DNA of 28,199 nt, from the IMG/VR virus record IMGVR_UViG_3300031933_000228, positions 1-28,199 of that record. One strand, 5' to 3'. Position numbers and translations under genes: made by a program. The notes beneath the pieces were generated by a model. That model made no database searches, was not told the DNA's origin, and saw only the letters and a program-made list of their open reading frames with translations. Below, piece after piece: positions 17,020 through 25,228 of this stretch. The DNA comes from a virus. The number at the start of each line of letters is the position of its first letter. Position 1 is the first letter of the stretch.

Positions 17020-17511
17020 TTAGGTGGCATTGGGCGATAGCTTAACCAACGTCATTGGGAAGTCCTTAAGTACCTCCAACAACGTATCCCGTATCCGTGC
17101 CCAACGTCCACCTGCATGACCGGTCCCGATTAAAGGGAAGACGAAACGAACGTTCATTCCCTTATAATACTCAGCCAATCGATGACAGACTGTGGTAAAT
17201 GCCTCGTAATCGAAGTGCTGCTCATAGGCCGGACCATACCGATACTGGCAATAGAGATTATGTACAGATATGATGTAGTAGTCATCAATCTCCACACTGG
17301 CCATTGACCAGTGGCCAAGTTTCTCACGATCTCCTCGCCCGGTCATCTGATCGGCAATTTCCACTTCAGGCCACGCCATGGCTATGGCTTTCGCTGCGCC
17401 TGCCCCCATGCGGCACTGACAGTTTGCATTGTGTATAACGACAATGTGTTCAGTCCAGTTCTGTGGGTTTGTTTCAACAACGTCGACAAGGTTGCCGTAC
17501 AACACATCCAT
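17020..17511 (-). CDS. Macro-domain protein (ADP-ribose / Appr-1''-p binding or hydrolysing)
   Basis: The 163-aa protein covers a single macro domain. The ribose-binding loop IHNANCQCRMGAGAAKAIA (about 26-44) has the conserved Asn and the Gly-x-Gly turn. The second signature FVFPLIGTGHAGGRWARI (about 123-140) is the phosphate loop with GTGxAGG. Cellular relatives such as Poa1-type enzymes remove the phosphate from ADP-ribose-1''-phosphate or cleave ADP-ribose from targets. In a phage it could recycle products of tRNA-repair chemistry or undo ADP-ribosyl marks or signals made by host defences; the target is not visible. ATG 17511 has AAGGAG 6 nt upstream and follows the previous stop by 9 bases. 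It is the last gene of a four-gene minus-strand operon behind a candidate early promoter. Confidence 0.87.
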   Translation of the reverse strand: MDVLYGNLVDVVETNPQNWTEHIVVIHNANCQCRMGAGAAKAIAMAWPEVEIADQMTGRGDREKLGHWSMASVEIDDYYIISVHNLYCQYRYGPAYEQHFDYEAFTTVCHRLAEYYKGMNVRFVFPLIGTGHAGGRWARIRDTLLEVLKDFPMTLVKLSPNAT

Positions 17512-17520
17512 AATGTCTCC

Positions 17521-17814
17521 TTAGTGTACCTTAGGGTCGGCTTCAGGTGCGTAACTGCAGAATAGACACGGCATGCTCCAGCCAATGAACCCGTGTTGAT
17601 CCACATCGGTTGTATAGTAGAGCTCTCCACCTACACTGGGGAGGGCCGGAATGCGATTCAACGGCATATCCAGTGTACGACCCTGTGCCTCTATGTGTAC
17701 GCTGTGCATTTCCTCATCCACAATAACGTTCAATATGGGGTCTCGAATGACCCGACTGCCCTCTGACAATTTAGGGGCGAGCCGGGTATACAGGGTGTAA
17801 AATCCATCATCCAT
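17521..17814 (-). CDS. Unrecognised 97-aa protein
   Basis: It begins MDDGFYTLYTRLAPKLSEGS and ends with a possible metal-binding pair in PCLFCSYAPEADPKVH (Cys-x-x-Cys, about 82-85). No family is recognised. The ATG has GAGG upstream and lies one base past the stop of the preceding gene (TGATATG), so translation is probably coupled. Good spacing on both sides and the lack of a competing frame support it as a real gene of the macro-domain operon. Confidence 0.7.
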   Translation of the reverse strand: MDDGFYTLYTRLAPKLSEGSRVIRDPILNVIVDEEMHSVHIEAQGRTLDMPLNRIPALPSVGGELYYTTDVDQHGFIGWSMPCLFCSYAPEADPKVH

Positions 17815-17815
17815 A

Positions 17816-18505
17816 TCACTGCCTCACCATCAGTCTCTGCCACCGCGTATCGATCATGCCATCCTTGTCCTGAACCAGCGTATTGCTAAACGACATTCCA
17901 TTGAAGTAATCCGCCGGAACTGTCATAGGCTCCCATCCAGTATACCGCATGCCAACACATTGGAAGCGAGGATCCTCGAACCCCTCTACAATGTAGAGTG
18001 TGTCAGGAATAGCGGTTTCACCCGGTTTAAGGGTAGGGGTATTCCCTTCACGCAAGGAGGCAATCAGTGGATCTTCAACGGCACCGGTCTCGCGGTTAAT
18101 CACATCGATCGCTACGATGCGGGTTTCATCTGATTCCCGCGTGGGAATAAGGTGTACCTCAAAGCGTATGGCCTTAAAGCGGCGGCCTGCCGTCAGAATT
18201 TGAAGTCCCTGATAAAAGTTAGACCATGTCAAGCTGTCACGGGACAGTGCCTTAACCAGGTTCCCTTTAAGGGAGATGATATCTGACTTTGCATCCGGTC
18301 CCCGAGTCTTGAGTTGTTCCTCATACCAGTCCTTGACACAGCGGTCCCAATCTTCAGCACCGATTGGCTTTATCCCATGGGGTCCAGAGCCCGCCACCAT
18401 TAGGGTCTTGGCCCAGAGTTTTGCCAGAATGTCATTCGCCCTGGCAAAAGCGGCTCTAAGGTCATTGAGCTTAGGGCGCATAGGGGATGAGCGCGTTTTC
18501 TTCAT
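17816..18505 (-). CDS. Unrecognised 229-aa protein
   Basis: ATG 18505 is chosen because GGAG lies 6 nt upstream; an in-frame GTG at 18517 would place that ribosome site inside the coding region. The N-terminus is basic (MKKTRSSPMRPKLNDLRAAF), followed by helices. A beta-rich region (about 115-150, containing RFKAIRFEVHLIPTRESDET and VIAI-type strands) ends with RWQRLMVRQ. No catalytic motif or membrane segment is visible. It sits second in the four-gene operon ending with the macro-domain gene. Confidence 0.7.
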   Translation of the reverse strand: MKKTRSSPMRPKLNDLRAAFARANDILAKLWAKTLMVAGSGPHGIKPIGAEDWDRCVKDWYEEQLKTRGPDAKSDIISLKGNLVKALSRDSLTWSNFYQGLQILTAGRRFKAIRFEVHLIPTRESDETRIVAIDVINRETGAVEDPLIASLREGNTPTLKPGETAIPDTLYIVEGFEDPRFQCVGMRYTGWEPMTVPADYFNGMSFSNTLVQDKDGMIDTRWQRLMVRQ

Positions 18506-18520
18506 AAAGGTCTCCACTGA

Positions 18521-19018
18521 CTAAAGTGACAATAGCAAGTCCACCAGTGAACGGGTACCACTTTCTAAGGGCGATAGCTTACGTTCTACATAGTGAGGCT
18601 GTATATCCACTAAAGTCTTCAGCTCTAAAAGAAGGGCCTCCAACGAAGCCGTGTATTTACTAAAAAAGTCGTCCACTGACATACCCCGGCGGTGAGTAGA
18701 CTCCACCAGCCACTGGTGTGCCGAGGCAACCCCTACTTTAGGGGCGATGCCAGTTTGAACATAATTAAGTACACCGTCCTCTTCGAGTGACCTGCGCATA
18801 GACGCTACTATATCCAACATTACCGTGACATCGGCTATGGTAGATTCAACCTGTAGGGTTCTTAATATTGCACGGTCTGAGGCGCGGTGACGTAAGCTAT
18901 ATAAAAGTGTAACGTAGGTTGCCAGCCTGTCGTAGTGTGTGGCGTTACGATCCTCCAATTTAAATAAGGTAAATTCCATGCACAGGCGTCGTAACCCATG
19001 CAGTAACTGTTTGACCAT
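18521..19018 (-). CDS. Unrecognised 165-aa helical protein, first gene of the putative early operon
   Basis: ATG 19018 is preceded by a strong AGGAGG at the right distance; an upstream in-frame GTG at 19048 lacks a ribosome site and would bury this one. The protein is almost wholly helical and leucine-rich (MVKQLLHGLRRLCMEFTLFK at the start, SLEALLLELKTLVDI near 130-144, RSLVDLLLSL at the end). A candidate early promoter lies 51 nt upstream. First position behind an early promoter suggests expression right after infection, but no function can be read from the sequence. Confidence 0.72.
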   Translation of the reverse strand: MVKQLLHGLRRLCMEFTLFKLEDRNATHYDRLATYVTLLYSLRHRASDRAILRTLQVESTIADVTVMLDIVASMRRSLEEDGVLNYVQTGIAPKVGVASAHQWLVESTHRRGMSVDDFFSKYTASLEALLLELKTLVDIQPHYVERKLSPLESGTRSLVDLLLSL

Positions 19019-19068
19019 TCTGCCTCCTATGGCGCCTATAAGGGTCACAGTACACTCAATACATCAAG

Positions 19069-19081
19069 GTAATATAGGTTT
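19069..19081 (-). promoter_or_regulatory. Candidate phage early promoter (TATATTAC type)
   Basis: The minus strand reads AAACCTATATTAC, 51 nt before the ATG at 19018. The same 13 bases occur at 26039-26051 in front of another minus-strand gene. TATATTAC is the element I recall for phiKZ early promoters used by the virion RNA polymerase. The identity of the two sites is seen directly; the promoter function is inferred. Confidence 0.6.
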
Positions 19082-19149
19082 TGCATTCACACGATTGGAC
19101 TGCACGGTATGATTGTATGACTTTCACCTGCCTTTATTAGGGGTATACC

Positions 19150-19533
19150 ATGAGCAGTCCATTAGACACCACCCCTGCATCAGTGTTAAGGCTTGTGCAG
19201 GAAAGACGTTTAGCGTTAATCAACGGCAAAGCAGAAGAGATTGATAAAAACCAGGTACAGGTTTTACGGGACTTGGCTAAAACCAGTATCGATGAGCTGC
19301 GGGTTAATGTCGAAGCAGAAGGGCTGGAGTTGGAACGTGAGATGGCGCAGGCCTTTACCCGTATTGCGGCTAAGGTTACGACCAACCCCTACTTACAAGG
19401 GGAAGTGGTTGACCGACCTGACGTTACGCTCACGCACGATGACATTCCACCCGTTACACTTGTAGAGGGGGAAACGGCTACTGATCCATCTGATCTGGAT
19501 TTCAAAACCTTTACTGATACAACCCGCATGTAG
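19150..19533 (+). CDS. Unrecognised 127-aa protein, coiled-coil-like
   Basis: A lone plus-strand gene between two minus-strand blocks. The ATG has AGGGG about 8 nt upstream. Residues 10-75 are highly charged and helical (VQERRLALINGKAEEIDKNQ and VEAEGLELEREMAQAF within it), consistent with a coiled coil. The C-terminal 45 residues are acidic and probably disordered. It lies divergent to the 165-aa gene, with about 100 nt between the two start regions holding promoters for both sides. Its transcript ends at a strong symmetric hairpin immediately after the stop. No function is assigned. Confidence 0.7.
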   Translation: MSSPLDTTPASVLRLVQERRLALINGKAEEIDKNQVQVLRDLAKTSIDELRVNVEAEGLELEREMAQAFTRIAAKVTTNPYLQGEVVDRPDVTLTHDDIPPVTLVEGETATDPSDLDFKTFTDTTRM

Positions 19534-19534
19534 T

Positions 19535-19566
19535 GAGTCCCACTGACCCTCAGGGGTCAGTGGGCT
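19535..19566. terminator. Bidirectional hairpin terminator between convergent genes
   Basis: GAGTCCCACTGACCC and GGGTCAGTGGGCTC form a 14-bp stem with one bulged T and a 4-nt loop. The stop codon of the minus-strand gene (19550-19552) lies at the loop. There is no long U tract on either side, so the assignment rests on stem strength and the convergent position. Confidence 0.65.
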
Positions 19567-20266
19567 CTATATCGTCAGGCAACATAAGGCTAAAGTAACG
19601 CAGGGGCATCAACTCAAATACCGCCAACTCGGCAAAGAGCATTCTAAAGGCATTGCCGATAAAGGTTTGAGGCGGTACCTCACCGCTACACTGTAAGATC
19701 TCCGGTGCGTAGAAGTCCAACTTCGGCATAGGGTTTTCGGTTAAAGCTTCACCGTGTAGCGTGAACCATTCATCCAGGTCATGCCAGATGAAGGTGTTGT
19801 ACTGTGCAAGCGTGGTTGGAGTGAGCCAGTCGACTGACGTACTGGTTAGGCGAACATCGTCGATCTGTGTGACGGAGCGTAAGATATCACAATAAAGCGA
19901 TTGCTCTTCATCCGTAAGGCGATACGGGTGCGTATTAACAATCAATCTAAGGGTTACGATATCCGGCTTAATGGCATCCTTGCTCCGATACCGCTGCTGG
20001 ATGTCGTACAGTAGAGGTACGACAAGGGTAGCCATGGAGAGCTTAAGGGTCTCAATGTCACGGTCCTTCCACAGCTGTTTAAAGGTATCCGGATTGATCC
20101 GATCATCGAGCAGCCAAAGCTCATTCGTACGTCGGCTATGGTACCGGTCGTCTTTCAGGATATCCGCTGCTGCCGATTGATCTATGCGAGCCACCGTACC
20201 CATGCGGGTATCGAGAAGACTGTCCATAGACGCATAGACGGTGTGATATTCCTTGTCTGAAACCAT
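19550..20266 (-). CDS. Unrecognised 238-aa protein
   Basis: No family is recognised. The protein starts MVSDKEYHTVYASMDSLLDT, is mostly helical, and has an aromatic-rich section (about 150-175, NTFIWHDLDEWFTLHGEAL). It ends in a hydrophobic helix-like stretch, AFRMLFAELAVFELMPLRYF, and an acidic tail. Its ATG shares bases with the stop of the 224-aa gene (TAATG) and has GGGGAG inside that gene, so translation is coupled. It is the last gene of the minus-strand block that includes the UvsX-like recombinase. Confidence 0.72.
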   Translation of the reverse strand: MVSDKEYHTVYASMDSLLDTRMGTVARIDQSAAADILKDDRYHSRRTNELWLLDDRINPDTFKQLWKDRDIETLKLSMATLVVPLLYDIQQRYRSKDAIKPDIVTLRLIVNTHPYRLTDEEQSLYCDILRSVTQIDDVRLTSTSVDWLTPTTLAQYNTFIWHDLDEWFTLHGEALTENPMPKLDFYAPEILQCSGEVPPQTFIGNAFRMLFAELAVFELMPLRYFSLMLPDDIEPTDP

Positions 20267-20940
20267 TACTGCTCCCCAATTGTGTTATCCAGGTGCACCG
20301 ACAATAGTAATGCGCGTAGCGTTTTAATTGCAGTAGGTTTGCTGCCTAAGGCTTCGATCGCTTTAACGTTAAAGGTACCGGATTCCCGAATAGCTTCCTT
20401 CATAGCGGCTAAGGCTACATCATCACCGCCTCGTACTTTAATCAGCTCCAGTAGACTGGTTTCCAAGCCTTTAGACTCGATCACCAATAACTCAGGCAGT
20501 GAGATCTTCCCGCCCTTAGAGTCGCCGGTTACCTGGCCAGAGAGATGGTCAACAACCCGGTCATCCTCAGGAATCGACTGCTTCTTAATCAGGTGCTGTG
20601 ACTGACGGCGCATGGCCACATCCAGCACCATGTACGATAATGGCGTGGTGTATTCCTCACCCGTCTCGGGGTCAGTTAAGACGAGTTGTTCAAAGAACTT
20701 TGCGCCTAACTCTTCGCCAACTTTAACGGTGCGGTTAATGTCAAGTTTGATGTCATTGGCATTGGGGATAATGAGGTGGATGGTTTCACGTCCACTATCC
20801 AGCGCATCAATCCAGCGTTCAAACTCAGCGTCTGACATGGATTTAAATAATGCGGTGTACAGGGCTGCGTTTACGTCACCGCCCTCTAATTCCTTTAGAT
20901 ATTTAATTACAGCGGCTTCTGCTGCTTTACGGTTAGCCAT
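20266..20940 (-). CDS. 224-aa protein resembling the C-terminal region of RNA polymerase beta (tentative)
   Basis: The second half follows the order of motifs at the C-terminus of cellular beta: TDPETGEEYTTPLSYMVLDV (about 89-108) against 'GrTG..f..PvtvGYMYMLKL'; GDSKGGKISLPELLVIESKG (about 138-157) against 'GGKaqfGGQRfGEMEVWALEAYG'; SLLELIKVRGGDDV against 'TLQEMLTVKSDDV'; and TLRALLLSVHLDN (about 207-219) against 'LLKEIRSLGINIEL'. The spacing is also similar. There is no catalytic region, so it could be a detached domain that binds beta-prime or a degenerate paralogue. The match is by eye and key residues such as the GGQR arginine are absent, so it may be coincidental. It is translationally coupled to the 238-aa gene. 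ATG 20940 has AGAGG upstream. Confidence 0.45.
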   Translation of the reverse strand: MANRKAAEAAVIKYLKELEGGDVNAALYTALFKSMSDAEFERWIDALDSGRETIHLIIPNANDIKLDINRTVKVGEELGAKFFEQLVLTDPETGEEYTTPLSYMVLDVAMRRQSQHLIKKQSIPEDDRVVDHLSGQVTGDSKGGKISLPELLVIESKGLETSLLELIKVRGGDDVALAAMKEAIRESGTFNVKAIEALGSKPTAIKTLRALLLSVHLDNTIGEQ

Positions 20941-20986
20941 ACTAGACCTCTAGATAGGTGGGTTCTATAGAATCCTGTCACCCCCA

Positions 20987-21322
20987 CTACCCGTACTGGT
21001 ACCGCTCCATCGGGTACACCGTCTGTGAGGTATCCGGTAGGTTATAGTCCACGATCAGGGGTATGATCAGGTACTTGAACTGTGCCATGAACTCCGGCAA
21101 CGTATTGCACCGTAACAGGGCCAAGGCAGTGAGATCTACTGGGTAGCCTCGGCTGGCCAGCTGGTCCAGCCAATAGTTGGTTGCCCATCGAATTTGGTTA
21201 GCTGCAGGCACACGATTTAAATTGGGGAGGTTAGCCGAGACGTGTTCTAAGAACCGCTCGGCATTATCACCATCGACCTCAATCATAATCTCGTAGTGCA
21301 TGCCGTTGATGATATTTGACAT
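20987..21322 (-). CDS. Unrecognised 111-aa protein
   Basis: It begins MSNIINGMHYEIMIEVDGDN behind AAGGTGA and starts 11 bases after the stop of the UvsX-like gene, so both are probably on one transcript. The sequence looks like a small alpha/beta fold with an N-terminal strand and central helices (ALALLRCNTLPEFMAQFKYL). No known motif is present. A 46-nt gap containing GGATTCTATAGAACC (near palindromic) separates it from the 224-aa gene. Confidence 0.7.
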   Translation of the reverse strand: MSNIINGMHYEIMIEVDGDNAERFLEHVSANLPNLNRVPAANQIRWATNYWLDQLASRGYPVDLTALALLRCNTLPEFMAQFKYLIIPLIVDYNLPDTSQTVYPMERYQYG

Positions 21323-21332
21323 GTGTCACCTT

Positions 21333-22745
21333 TTATGTCTTTTTAGGGTACCACCAGGGTACATACTGACCTGCCCGCATACGGAGTAGGTCCATTGTTG
21401 AGAGGAATGGCTTCTCTTTTGATTCATCACATTCAAAGACCCAGTAGTCGCGGGTATCTAGCAGAATGTCCCAATCATACCCGAGCTCTTTAATGTCCTT
21501 ATAGAGGACGTCTGGCGTAACGTGAAGGGCCGGATCAATGTCTGACCAATAGAGCTCCATCTGACGCAGCTGTGTAACAATCTCCAATGCCCGACACAGT
21601 TTCGGATCTTCGTCGATCTTGCTACGGATTGTAGTACGGGATAAGGTAACCTCAGGGTAGATATCCAGTACGTACGTGGTATTGTTGCCGCTGAAGCCGT
21701 AGTTCTGACCCTTCAGGAAATGGAAGTTAGTCAGATGGGGGAGTAAGCCTTCAGACTGTGAAATGACCAGCTCGAACTTGATGCCCGAGGGGCCATTCTT
21801 GTTACGGGTGTTGACCATGTGAACCACAGTCAGGTCCGAGGTACCGGCGATACGGTCAGAGTCTGACTTCGGATAACGGGCAGACTTATCCGCGCTAGAG
21901 TTGTACAGTACCTTGGCATCGAAGATCTCGAACAGGTTATTGTTGATGAACGAGAACTTCTCCGGTACACCTTTGGTCTTAGTGCCACTGCGAGAGTGGG
22001 TAAGCTTAGGGGCTTTAGGCGCATAGGGGTCCATCTCTATCCCCATGCCGATGTGGGCCACCAAGAAGAAGTACAGTCCCCCTTGTACACCCATGTTCGG
22101 AAGCTGGGTAATAAGCTGTGTCTTAGCCGCACCGTCTTTCATAAACTGAGTGTTGGCCCCAGACTCACCGACTGCATTCTTGTCGACTAACTTATCCTGT
22201 ACCGCTGACACCTTAAACTCGGTCAGACTGTCAATATTCACCAGCATCGGAGGTAGAATAGCAATCTGTTTACCCGAATCGTCAAAGAAAGGTGTCCCTA
22301 TCTCCAGCTTCTTACTGGCTTTAGCCCGTTCACGAGACCCTTCTTTGATTAGTTCAAAGTAGTCGTCTCCCAGAATATCGGCGGACTGGGTAAGGCGCAG
22401 CTTGTTAGCCCCCTCAGCACTGGAGAAGTCCACGTCTTTAAGCTGCCAGTGTCGATTGGCCGCACGATTCAATCGCTTATACGTCATGGAGTTCTCAGTA
22501 TCGTACGCAGCCCCTTGAGAGGGACTGTAACGGGCCATGACCGTAAAGAAAAGGTAATTGAGTATCTCAGACTTAAAGGTGTTACCCGGTCCTGCGATCG
22601 AGTTAACCGTGGAGACGCCTGCATTGAGGATGGACTCGCCATGTTGACCCAGTACGTAATTACCTGTCGGTATATCAAACACAGACCCTACGTTTAGATG
22701 GGGGCGTAATTTAGGAGCCTGTGGCAATGAATCAAAAAATCCCAT
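21333..22745 (-). CDS. uvsX-like: UvsX/RecA-like recombinase ATPase
   Basis: The 470-aa protein has a RecA-type core. Its Walker A is GPGNTFKS (52-59), where the usual glycine before lysine is phenylalanine; T4 UvsX has the closely similar GPSKSFKS, which drives the family call. AAYDTENSMTYKRL follows, matching the acidic 'D(S/T)E' element after Walker A. A Walker B-like strand is PMLVNIDSLTEF (about 165-176). QLPNMGVQGGLYFFLVAHIG then corresponds to the segment around DNA-binding loop 1. The C-terminal 150 residues are not typical of RecA and may contact phage partners. The likely role is strand exchange in recombination-dependent replication and repair. The ATG has AAAGGAT upstream. A DnaB-like helicase role is a weaker alternative. 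Confidence 0.78.
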   Translation of the reverse strand: MGFFDSLPQAPKLRPHLNVGSVFDIPTGNYVLGQHGESILNAGVSTVNSIAGPGNTFKSEILNYLFFTVMARYSPSQGAAYDTENSMTYKRLNRAANRHWQLKDVDFSSAEGANKLRLTQSADILGDDYFELIKEGSRERAKASKKLEIGTPFFDDSGKQIAILPPMLVNIDSLTEFKVSAVQDKLVDKNAVGESGANTQFMKDGAAKTQLITQLPNMGVQGGLYFFLVAHIGMGIEMDPYAPKAPKLTHSRSGTKTKGVPEKFSFINNNLFEIFDAKVLYNSSADKSARYPKSDSDRIAGTSDLTVVHMVNTRNKNGPSGIKFELVISQSEGLLPHLTNFHFLKGQNYGFSGNNTTYVLDIYPEVTLSRTTIRSKIDEDPKLCRALEIVTQLRQMELYWSDIDPALHVTPDVLYKDIKELGYDWDILLDTRDYWVFECDESKEKPFLSTMDLLRMRAGQYVPWWYPKKT

Positions 22746-22830
22746 TATCGTAATCCTTTCAGAGTGTCCTGTAGTAAGCTATACCATCGGGAGGGGCGGT
22801 TAGATTTAACTATAGGTCATAGCCATTGAC

Positions 22831-23082
22831 TCACCCGCCGCATGTCCCCTCTATTACATTACCTTCCCAATCGACCTCCACGGTGGGAACGTCAAGCCAA
22901 ATAACTCCACCCTCAGTGCCCTTTGTGTAACAGTTAGCTACCTGTAGAGTCGACCGCCCATCGGGCTTACGGGCAAATCTAAGTCCTCTAGGGGTGGTAT
23001 CAATTATTTCAAGCGCGTCACTTAGTCCCGCAGTATTAAGTTGCTTGATGGCGATTGCAATATCTGTTGTACCTATAGACAT
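22831..23082 (-). CDS. Unrecognised 83-aa protein
   Basis: A small gene with a strong ribosome site (AGGAGA, 6-7 nt before ATG 23082). The N-terminal half is helical (MSIGTTDIAIAIKQLNTAGL). The C-terminal half is strand-rich and ends EVDWEGNVIEGTCGG. It is the first minus-strand gene of the recombinase block, 85 nt upstream of the UvsX-like gene, and the intervening gap shows no clear terminator. No function is assigned. Confidence 0.65.
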   Translation of the reverse strand: MSIGTTDIAIAIKQLNTAGLSDALEIIDTTPRGLRFARKPDGRSTLQVANCYTKGTEGGVIWLDVPTVEVDWEGNVIEGTCGG

Positions 23083-23222
23083 CGTTATTCTCCTATATCA
23101 GTAAAGGATCCCTGTTTAGGGTTATTGTAGATTTACACACATAGTACGGTTACTGCCTAAATCATATGTCCATTGATTATTAGGGCATTCGCCCCTAACC
23201 CTCTGCCGAGATCGGAGTTTTT

Positions 23223-24059
23223 ATGAGCAACTTACTATTAGTATCCCTTCTAGAAGACCAACAGGCTGAGGCTGAACTCCAGTCAGTTGGTATTGAAGGG
23301 TTCACCCATTTGTTTGATTACCTGTCTGAGGTAGGCAATTTACTCTCGGGTCACTTTGGTGACATACTGAAGAAATTGGAACCGATCAATGCAGGCAGTG
23401 CCTTTAGTCGTAACCTGGTGAAGTTGATGGGTGAGATTCCCTACGACGTCGTCAGTAAGATTACCGTCTACCATCCAGTGGGTCTGTCGGAGTACATGGT
23501 GCCGTTTATCGTACACATGAACCGTTCACTGGAGATGTTGGATAAAATCGATGAGCGCCTGTATACGCCGCTCTCAACCTACATGGGTGAGCTATTGAGT
23601 CAGCCCGACAGTGCGGATAAGCTGTGGGTCGCCCGGGATCTGAAGCCAGTGGACATTGAATCAACGAAGGCAACCTTCGAGTCGTTCTTTGACCCACGCA
23701 TTAAAGCACGTAGTACAACACTGACGGCGCCCTTTGAGAAACTGTATCGCACCAATAGTGATTTTCTGGAAGCCGGCAAGCAGTTGAAACTGCTGATCGA
23801 ACGCATTAACGGCATTGACTTTAACCGTATCCGTAAAGCGGAAAAGACGCTGTCTGATCGCATTAAAGCCTACGCCGATTACGTACAGAAAAACGAAGAC
23901 GCTGCGATTCGTAACAAACAGTCTTTGCGTAAACTGGCGGATACCGTTCGTTCTATTGCAAACGAAACCGAATATTTCGCACTGATGGTCTACACGGCTA
24001 AAACGGTGCAGGTTGCCGTTTCAGATTCTGCTGAACGCCTTGAGAAGGCCTTAAAATAA
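23223..24059 (+). CDS. Helical 278-aa protein, probably internal virion or structural
   Basis: No domain is recognised with confidence. ATG 23223 has CGGAG about 7 nt upstream. The protein is helical throughout, with a charged central helix (about 195-225, RINGIDFNRIRKAEKTLSDR within it) that may form a coiled coil. It ends YTAKTVQVAVSDSAERLEKA. It is followed 11 bases later by a 385-aa gene of similar make-up, and the pair end at a bidirectional terminator that nearly copies the one closing the tail-gene block. In phiKZ-like phages such helical gene pairs can encode inner-body or head-core proteins; that role is inferred only from composition and context. Confidence 0.7.
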   Translation: MSNLLLVSLLEDQQAEAELQSVGIEGFTHLFDYLSEVGNLLSGHFGDILKKLEPINAGSAFSRNLVKLMGEIPYDVVSKITVYHPVGLSEYMVPFIVHMNRSLEMLDKIDERLYTPLSTYMGELLSQPDSADKLWVARDLKPVDIESTKATFESFFDPRIKARSTTLTAPFEKLYRTNSDFLEAGKQLKLLIERINGIDFNRIRKAEKTLSDRIKAYADYVQKNEDAAIRNKQSLRKLADTVRSIANETEYFALMVYTAKTVQVAVSDSAERLEKALK

Positions 24060-24070
24060 AGGAAAGAGAT

Positions 24071-25228
24071 ATGTACCCTACTGTATCTGGAAATACAATC
24101 GATAGTGTAGCCGTGGAACAGTTGTTCAATCTGGCTAATGGGTTGAGTAACATCATAGTCGCATACGGTGACGAGTCCAAAGCACTGCCGGTTGCTTGCG
24201 CCTGTGCCAGCGGCATTATTAAGGGCGTTGGACTGGAAAGCGGTGAAATTGTTTCCATGGAAAACATTGTGGATTGGTTGAAGAAGACCTACAATGCGAT
24301 TAAAAACAAAATCAGTGACGCAATGGATGCCGTATCGGCTAAACTGTCAAAACTGTCCAGCGACGTTAAGATGCACAGTAAGGAATTTGACCTTGCGGTT
24401 AAGCAGTTTGATCGGGTGAAGGATAATAAAGACGGACCTAAAACTGTAACCGTGGGCCCTACAATCTGGACACTTCTGATTGGTGAGAAGCTGCCTTCCG
24501 ATCTTGCGCGTGAGTTTAAACGCCTGTACGATGAGGCGCCCGACACCGGTGCCGCCAGTAAACTTATCGAGACACTGGTGGACGGAAGCACTGCGAAGAA
24601 ACTGCACGATGGATACAGGAAGGGCGGGCTCGGCGACGCCGTGGGTGAACTGCAGGAGCTGAGTGACTCGACGCAAGAGGCGGTTGAGAAAACCACTCTG
24701 AAAAATACTAAACCCGTCAAACAATCGGACACAAATTTCAAAGGTAAGATCGAGGGTAAGCTCGTTGCAACGGACTATTACCTGGGTAATTGGCGTGCTA
24801 TATTTGAATTGCCTGCCGATAAAAAGGACATTGGTAGTACCCAGTGGGGCACGCAAAACATGCCAGGCACGGCCGGCAAGGATCGCTCTGAGTTAGAAAC
24901 ACCGACTCTAACCGCTGGGGAAGTGGCTAACGCCGTTAGTGCACTGAAACCTATCTTTGCTCAGTTGGCCGATAGCGAGAAAACCAACCAAGCGCTTACA
25001 AAGGGATACAATACTCTTGTTAGCGCAGCAAATGAGATTGGTGCAGTTGCATCCTGGAGGGGGGAGAGTAAAAAGTGGTTTGACGCCTATAATAGCCTTA
25101 TCAAATACCAGCTAGATGTACTCAACATGATCGGTAATCTGTACGGTGTCTATGGAAGTCGAACATTGACCTCTGTCGCTACTTATACCCGTTATATTAA
25201 AGCCTCTACCAAGGCATTAGAAGGGTAA
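24071..25228 (+). CDS. Helical 385-aa protein, probably internal virion or structural
   Basis: ATG 24071 follows AAAGGAAAGAG, 11 bases after the previous stop, so the two genes are one operon. The protein is helical: an early segment with cysteines (LPVACACASGIIKGVG, about 37-52), then WLKKTYNAIKNKISDAMDAV (about 69-88) and a charged region. The C-terminal helical domain includes YQLDVLNMIGNLYGVYGSRT and ends ATYTRYIKASTKALEG. No catalytic motif is visible. Both this and the 278-aa protein end in a similar tyrosine-containing amphipathic helix, which might mean shared ancestry, but the similarity is weak. A virion-internal function is inferred. Confidence 0.7.
   Translation: MYPTVSGNTIDSVAVEQLFNLANGLSNIIVAYGDESKALPVACACASGIIKGVGLESGEIVSMENIVDWLKKTYNAIKNKISDAMDAVSAKLSKLSSDVKMHSKEFDLAVKQFDRVKDNKDGPKTVTVGPTIWTLLIGEKLPSDLAREFKRLYDEAPDTGAASKLIETLVDGSTAKKLHDGYRKGGLGDAVGELQELSDSTQEAVEKTTLKNTKPVKQSDTNFKGKIEGKLVATDYYLGNWRAIFELPADKKDIGSTQWGTQNMPGTAGKDRSELETPTLTAGEVANAVSALKPIFAQLADSEKTNQALTKGYNTLVSAANEIGAVASWRGESKKWFDAYNSLIKYQLDVLNMIGNLYGVYGSRTLTSVATYTRYIKASTKALEG

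Noticed and set aside
19081-19113. Bacterial sigma-70 type promoter TTGCAT ... TATGAT for the 127-aa gene
   Set aside because: The spacer is 21 bases, too long. TTGGAC with TATGAC (15 bases) is no better.
23178-23196. TTAGGGC / GCCCCTAA hairpin before the 278-aa gene as a terminator
   Set aside because: It is imperfect, has no T tract on either strand and lies upstream of a start. A leader structure is possible but unsupported.
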